Assembly: GCA_023437885.1 (NCBI GenBank)
Contig: JAEZFH010000379.1
Span: 1-16,686 of the forward strand
DNA length: 16,686 nucleotides
Reading direction: 5' to 3'
From: Bacillota bacterium
GTDB taxonomy: Bacteria > Bacillota > Clostridia > Lachnospirales > Lachnospiraceae
Shown: positions 14,087-16,686 of the stretch, in pieces
Position numbering within the stretch: the first letter of the stretch is position 1
How the letters are laid out: each line of letters begins with the position of its first letter
Program-made: the position numbers and the translations under genes
The notes under the pieces: model-generated
What the model saw: only the letters and a program-made list of their open reading frames with translations
Databases searched by the model: none
What the model was told of the DNA's origin: nothing

Positions 14087-14113
14087 ATGACGCTCCGATG
14101 ACTTTAATATGAC
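14087..14113 (-). promoter_or_regulatory. Response-regulator box: three ATGAC repeats at 11-bp spacing
   Basis: ATGAC occurs at 14087, 14098 and 14109 on the plus strand (GTCAT on the coding strand), each exactly 11 bp apart, one helical turn. OmpR/PhoB-family regulators bind such direct repeats. The element lies about 100 bp before the ATPase start. TATTGT or GATAAA just downstream on the minus strand could serve as a weak -10 for an activated promoter. An ATTGT-C-ACAAT inverted repeat (14056-14066) lies nearby. Confidence 0.6.
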
Positions 14114-14219
14114 AATTCTGTCACATTCGCAGCTTCGCATATCAAAGTCCTATGCTCTTGAGATGCTTTGTTCAGATGATGACTGTCTCCTGATTGCAGG
14201 TGCAGAGAGACATAACATT

Positions 14220-15218
14220 TCAAATAATTTGCTTATAAAATTTTATTACAAAGCAGGTTCCCTGCCCTTGCAAGCTGCTTACACTGATATCGCCGTTCTG
14301 CCCATGAATTATACTGTGTGCCATAGCCAGGCCGATGCCCACACTTTCCTCTGACGCATTCCTGCCCTTATAGAATCTCTTAAAGATATAGGGTAGATCC
14401 TCTTTAGCTATTCCTTTGCCGGTATCCGTTATGATAATGCCGGTATAGATGGGATTATCCTCGGTCCGGATCGTGATGCATCCTCCCGGCGGAGTATGCT
14501 CGATGCAGTTTTTCAAGACGTTAATTAACGCTTCTGCCGTCCAGTTTTGATCTCCCAGGAAGGAAACCTTCGCATTCTCTTCCAACACCAGTCTCTGCTC
14601 CTTAAGCTCCATGGGTATCCATAAGGGTCTCATTGCCTTCTCTATCAAGGCCTCCACTCTCACAGGCTCTTTCTTAAAGCGGATGGTTCCGGCATCAATT
14701 TTAGACAATTTCAGCAGGGAGGTGAGCAGCCACTCCATCCGTTCCAATTGGATATTCAGGTTTTTGGTAAACTCTTTCCGCTTGTGCGGTTCCAGCTCAC
14801 CGCTTAAGACATCCGTTAAGACCATCATTGAGGTGAGCGGCGTTTTGAGCTGATGGGAAATGTCGGAGATCGCATCGGCTAATTGCTCCTTCTCCGTCTG
14901 CAGCTGATCTGACTGCCTGGAAAGGATTAAGGTCATCTTATAGATTTCATTCTTCAATATACTGAGCTCCCCCTCCGCATTATCACGAATATCCAGGGAG
15001 TAATCGCCGCTGTAAATCCGGCGCAGATATCCGGAAAGCTCCTTGATGTCCGCATATCTTTTTCGCGAGCCCCACAGGAAAATCAGGCTGAGCAGTACTG
15101 CCGTCAGCAGCAGGCAGCCTCCGGCAAGGGGATGGAAAGAGAAGGCGGCAACGCTGCCGGCAATTGTGATCCCGGCCATTGCAAATAACATATGTCTATA
15201 ATATTTATTTCGCAGCAT
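14220..15218 (-). CDS. Sensor histidine kinase, short-sensor type
   Basis: Membrane kinase that phosphorylates the response regulator encoded just upstream. From Met at 15218 it has 332 residues: two close membrane spans (about 9-28 and 31-49) with almost no extracellular loop, a linker, the dimerisation domain with phospho-His122 in SDISHQLKTPLTS, and a catalytic domain with N-box NVLKNCIEHTPPGG (about 233-246), G1 box DTGKGI, F-box IFKRFYKG and G2 box GIGLAMA. The short sensor recalls intramembrane-sensing kinases that take their signal from a partner transporter, which fits the ABC genes downstream. The start at 15218 has GGAG 6 nt upstream. A GTG at 15287, overlapping the regulator stop by 8 nt, would add 23 residues and is a real alternative. 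The organisation is like VncRS/Vex of streptococci. Confidence 0.93.
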   Translation of the reverse strand: MLRNKYYRHMLFAMAGITIAGSVAAFSFHPLAGGCLLLTAVLLSLIFLWGSRKRYADIKELSGYLRRIYSGDYSLDIRDNAEGELSILKNEIYKMTLILSRQSDQLQTEKEQLADAISDISHQLKTPLTSMMVLTDVLSGELEPHKRKEFTKNLNIQLERMEWLLTSLLKLSKIDAGTIRFKKEPVRVEALIEKAMRPLWIPMELKEQRLVLEENAKVSFLGDQNWTAEALINVLKNCIEHTPPGGCITIRTEDNPIYTGIIITDTGKGIAKEDLPYIFKRFYKGRNASEESVGIGLAMAHSIIHGQNGDISVSSLQGQGTCFVIKFYKQII

Positions 15219-15279
15219 ACTTATCTCCATTCTGCTGCACCCTGCGAGCTTGGACGGCAGCACAATATTCCTTTTCACA

Positions 15280-15960
15280 TTAATCACCAGCCTTATATCC
15301 CAAGCCCCGGACGGTCTTGATTATCGCCGGATTCTGAGGATCCTCCTCCAGCTTGTCCCTGAGCCTTTTGATGTATACCGTCAGGGTATTGTCATTGACA
15401 AAATCCCCCGCCACATCCCATATCCCTTCCAGCAGCTGGTTCCGGGACAGGACTCTTCCCTCGTTGTTAGCGAAGGTCAATAACAGGCGGTATTCCAAGG
15501 CTGTCAATATTACCTCCTGCCCATGCTTATAAACCTTTGCATCCATGGTATTGATACGGATATGCTCCAGTTCAATGATGTTTCTGGCTCCCGTATCCTT
15601 CCGGTATCTGCGCAGAACCGTCTTAATTCTTGCCTGCAGCTCCCGCAGCCGGAAGGGCTTGGTGATATAATCATCCGCACCAAGCTCCAGGCCCATCACC
15701 ACATTCACTTCATCGTCACAGGCGGTCAGAATAAGAATGGGAATATCCCAGCGTTCCCTTGCCGTCCTGCACAGCTCATAACCACTGCCATCTGGCAAGG
15801 TCAGATCAAATAAGCATAAATCAAATTTCTGCTCCCGCAATGCCTTCGCTCCTGCTGCCATATCCTGGCACAGCACGACCGAGTACCCTTCCTGTCGAAG
15901 GGCAAATTCCAGGCCGAGAGCTATGGTACTATCATCTTCCACAAGTAATATCTTCAACAT
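15280..15960 (-). CDS. Response regulator, OmpR/PhoB family
   Basis: DNA-binding partner of the adjacent kinase. The 226-residue protein has a receiver domain (1-118) with the acidic pair Asp9/Asp10, phospho-acceptor Asp52 in CLFDLTLPDGSG, Thr79 and Lys101 (ITKPF). A C-terminal winged helix (about 128-226) contains LTALEYRLLLTFANNEGRVL and ends TVRGLGYKAGD. All activation residues are intact. It is the first gene of the block, and the kinase frame begins within or just after its end. The 11-bp-phased ATGAC repeats before the ABC genes are its most likely target. Its own promoter is not clear; AACGAT occurs twice at a 22-bp interval (16025 and 16047) upstream. The ribosome-binding site (GGAAGGG) is unusually far from the ATG. 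Confidence 0.95.
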   Translation of the reverse strand: MLKILLVEDDSTIALGLEFALRQEGYSVVLCQDMAAGAKALREQKFDLCLFDLTLPDGSGYELCRTARERWDIPILILTACDDEVNVVMGLELGADDYITKPFRLRELQARIKTVLRRYRKDTGARNIIELEHIRINTMDAKVYKHGQEVILTALEYRLLLTFANNEGRVLSRNQLLEGIWDVAGDFVNDNTLTVYIKRLRDKLEEDPQNPAIIKTVRGLGYKAGD

Positions 15961-16084
15961 ACCGCACTATATTCCCTTCCATTGATCTTACTAGCATTTA
16001 TTTCATATTCATACCCTTATGCACAACGATCCATTCACTCCTCTTTAACGATTCCGGCACCCGTATATATTCAAAAAACAGCAG

Positions 16085-16119
16085 ACAAAAACCTCCTGCA
16101 GCATTCTGCCGCAGGAGGT
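16085..16119 (-). terminator. Rho-independent terminator after the right-edge gene
   Basis: Minus-strand stem ACCTCCTGC (16111-16119) with GCAGGAGGT (16091-16099), nine perfect pairs and an 11-nt loop, followed by TTTTTG. It ends the transcript of the partial gene at 16255-16686. The 16120-16254 stretch between them holds nothing recognisable. Confidence 0.88.
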
Positions 16120-16254
16120 ATCTATCCGATATCATATTAAAGCAGCTTCGGCTCGACTTGCTCTGCCACTTTTCTGAAACAGCTCTGCCCGACTTATGTC
16201 CGTTTTCAATTGGCTAATCTCCGCTTCCGGTTGGCCGGCATGGACAGCTTCGGA

Positions 16255-16686
16255 TTACTCAACCCCAAGAACAGTATTGGTCACCGCTCCTGCAGAATAG
16301 GTGAAGGTTACTGTATCGCCTGCATTGTAACGGATGATGCCCGGGAAGTCACCGATCTCCACATCATAGATTTCTTCATTGTTGCTTAACAAAATATAAT
16401 AATGGGAATTGCCATCCACCACACAATCGGCAATCTTATCAATTCTTCCGGTGATTTTGGGCAGCTTCGAGGTATCGGCAACGCTGATCCCACTGGATTT
16501 CAATAATTCCAGATAGGTTCTCTCACACTCATTCACCGTATCCCCGATCGCAACAATCTGATACTTGGCGATATTAACCATGGCATACTTCTTCACCAGT
16601 CCCGCCGCATCCTTTAAGGCAATGAAATAGGTGGGTTCCCCTCCGGTATTAAGCAGCAATGGGAAGGCTGCCGTATAACCAAGATG
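16255..16686 (-). CDS. C-terminal part of an unrecognised protein (5' end off window)
   Basis: The frame is open from the right edge to TAA at 16255, giving 143 residues, so the start lies outside the window. An in-frame TTG at 16659 has no ribosome-binding site and is not a start. The sequence begins HLGYTAAFPLLLNTGGEPTY, continues with FIALKDAAGLVKKYAMVNIA and a helical segment containing ECERTYLELL. It closes with a beta-rich tail (GRIDKIADCVVDGNSHYYIL, then IRYNAGDTVTFTYSAG). No hydrophobic span is evident in the visible part. I do not recognise the family with confidence and assign no function. The gene is followed by a strong terminator, so it belongs to a separate transcript from the two-component operon. 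Confidence 0.8.
   Translation of the reverse strand, partial: HLGYTAAFPLLLNTGGEPTYFIALKDAAGLVKKYAMVNIAKYQIVAIGDTVNECERTYLELLKSSGISVADTSKLPKITGRIDKIADCVVDGNSHYYILLSNNEEIYDVEIGDFPGIIRYNAGDTVTFTYSAGAVTNTVLGVE

Noticed and set aside
14109..14354. Plus-strand open frame at the end of the kinase gene
   Set aside because: It covers the antisense of the kinase C-terminus and the phased repeat element, with no ribosome-binding site.
1..16686. CRISPR arrays, tRNA/rRNA genes, insertion sequences or defence systems
   Set aside because: I saw no regularly spaced repeats, no tRNA-like cloverleaf, no transposase or integrase motifs and no defence-gene domains in any frame.

Overview
The window looks like chromosome from a low- to mid-GC Clostridia species, most likely Lachnospiraceae. 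The reasons are a single-chain PurL with a fused glutaminase domain, a LicT-type RNA antiterminator controlling a PTS operon, strong GGAGG ribosome-binding sites, and VncRS/Vex-like two-component plus ABC genes. Nearly all genes lie on the minus strand; the only plus-strand gene is a LysR-type regulator. I see no rRNA, tRNA, CRISPR array, insertion sequence or phage gene.

Layout, left to right. (1) 1-3366 (-): purL, cut off by the left edge just after the glutaminase nucleophile Cys. (2) 3367-3725: a divergent control region rich in inverted and tandem repeats. (3) 3726-4610 (+): a LysR-type regulator, convergent with (4) 4789-5268 (-): methylglyoxal synthase, mgsA. (5) 5654-8777 (-): a sugar PTS operon read as LicT-like antiterminator, EIIA(Glc family), HPr, then NagE-like EIIBC. 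It is preceded by a near-consensus promoter, a LicT/BglG-type RAT and an overlapping terminator. Its HPr gene is broken by a 4-nt deletion at the active-site His codon. (6) 9025-10353 (-): a multi-spanning membrane protein with two internal repeats, probably DUF1576, with its own promoter and a 20-bp palindrome upstream. (7) 10709-15960 (-): response regulator, histidine kinase, ABC ATPase and an 866-residue FtsX-type permease. Three ATGAC repeats spaced exactly 11 bp apart lie in the gap between kinase and ATPase. (8) 16255-16686 (-): the C-terminal end of an unrecognised protein running off the right edge, followed by a clear terminator.

How the genes work together. In the PTS operon, EIIA and EIIBC take up and phosphorylate a sugar (GlcNAc or glucose type by EIIC similarity), and the antiterminator lets transcription pass the leader terminator. 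With the local HPr inactivated, phosphate must come from an HPr encoded elsewhere. In the two-component/ABC block, the kinase has almost no extracellular loop, and the response-regulator box sits directly before the ABC genes. This suggests the regulators switch on the transporter, as in antimicrobial-peptide or cell-envelope stress modules; the substrate cannot be read from the sequence.

The most notable observations are the HPr active-site frameshift, explicable as loss of one TGCA unit; the 11-bp-phased ATGAC box; the two-fold repeat in the DUF1576-type protein with its palindromic upstream site; and a 10-residue tandem repeat in the PurL interdomain linker.
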